Assembly (NCBI GenBank): GCA_937858455.1
Contig: CALLYN010000857.1
Coordinates: 1 to 5,581 of the forward strand
DNA length: 5,581 nucleotides
Direction of reading: 5' to 3'
From: an uncultured Kouleothrix sp.
GTDB taxonomy: Bacteria > Chloroflexota > Chloroflexia > Chloroflexales > Roseiflexaceae
Shown here: piece by piece, positions 5,399 to 5,581 of the stretch
Layout: each line of letters opens with the position of its first letter
Position numbering within the stretch: the stretch's first letter is position 1
Notes under the pieces: model-generated
Told to the model about the DNA's origin: nothing
Database searches by the model: none
The model's input: the letters and a program-made list of their open reading frames with translations, nothing else
Position numbers and translations under genes: made by a program

Positions 5399-5581
5399 AT
5401 GCGCACATGCTACGATGAAGGAACCCTGCGCGCCTACCTGGACGGCGAGCTGCAGCCACTCGCGCGCGCGGCGGTGGCCGAGCATATCGCCGGCTGCCGT
5501 GGCTGCGAAGCCGCGCTCGCCGCTCTGCGCGAGCGCACGGATCTGGCCACCATCATCCGGCATGTGCTGCTGTCCGCCTCC
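5399..5581 (+). CDS. Zinc-finger anti-sigma factor (partial, N-terminal 61 residues)
   Basis: This is the N-terminal anti-sigma domain (ZAS/zf-HC2) that would bind and hold the adjacent ECF sigma factor inactive until a signal arrives. The protein starts MRTCYDEGTLRAYLDGEL, then AEHIAGCRGCEAAL, giving the diagnostic H29-x3-C33-x2-C36 motif. C4 is a plausible fourth zinc ligand: the spacing C4-x24-H29 resembles the first-ligand spacing in ChrR and RsrA. The rest, where a transmembrane helix or a soluble sensor domain would be, lies beyond the window's right edge, so the signal and the cellular location cannot be judged. It starts six bases after the sigma stop and is almost certainly co-transcribed with it. 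Confidence 0.88.
   Translation, partial: MRTCYDEGTLRAYLDGELQPLARAAVAEHIAGCRGCEAALAALRERTDLATIIRHVLLSAS

Overview
The window comes from a high-GC bacterium, probably a Chloroflexota member of the Roseiflexus/Chloroflexus/Kouleothrix type. That guess rests on protein style, GC-rich codon use, GatB encoded away from any gatC/gatA, and GGC-TTC-GCC hairpins between genes. I could not test it by database search, so the phylum is an inference.

The left half (1-2682) is transcribed leftward. Reading in that direction there is a small FMN-binding split-barrel protein of the pyridoxamine-phosphate-oxidase-like / general stress protein 26 family (2182-2682). Next is a 301-bp intergenic stretch with three back-to-back hairpins and a good extended -10 promoter, then gatB (429-1880), subunit B of the aspartyl/glutamyl-tRNA amidotransferase. 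After a 66-bp gap with a hairpin flanked by direct repeats comes the N-terminal third of an ABC transporter ATPase of the BcrA-like drug-export type, cut by the window's left edge.

The right half (2841-5581) is transcribed rightward. It opens with an exported 624-residue protein that combines a cysteine-bearing putative beta-sandwich domain with a glycoamylase-like (alpha/alpha) barrel (PF10091/GH144-like). An ECF sigma factor (4826-5392) follows, and six bases after it comes a zinc-binding anti-sigma factor, cut by the right edge. The two halves diverge from 2683-2840, which holds a strong leader hairpin and weak promoter-like elements.

Functionally, gatB is translation housekeeping: it makes Gln-tRNAGln and/or Asn-tRNAAsn by transamidation. 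The split-barrel protein is a stress-type flavoprotein. The sigma/anti-sigma pair is a signal-responsive transcription switch whose regulon may, by position only, include the adjacent exported glycosidase-like gene. I see no tRNA, rRNA, CRISPR array, transposase or phage gene. Nothing here amounts to a clearly undescribed system. The least explained parts are the hairpin cluster at 2011-2112, the small palindromes near gatB and upstream of the sigma gene, and the cysteine-rich exported glycosidase-like protein.
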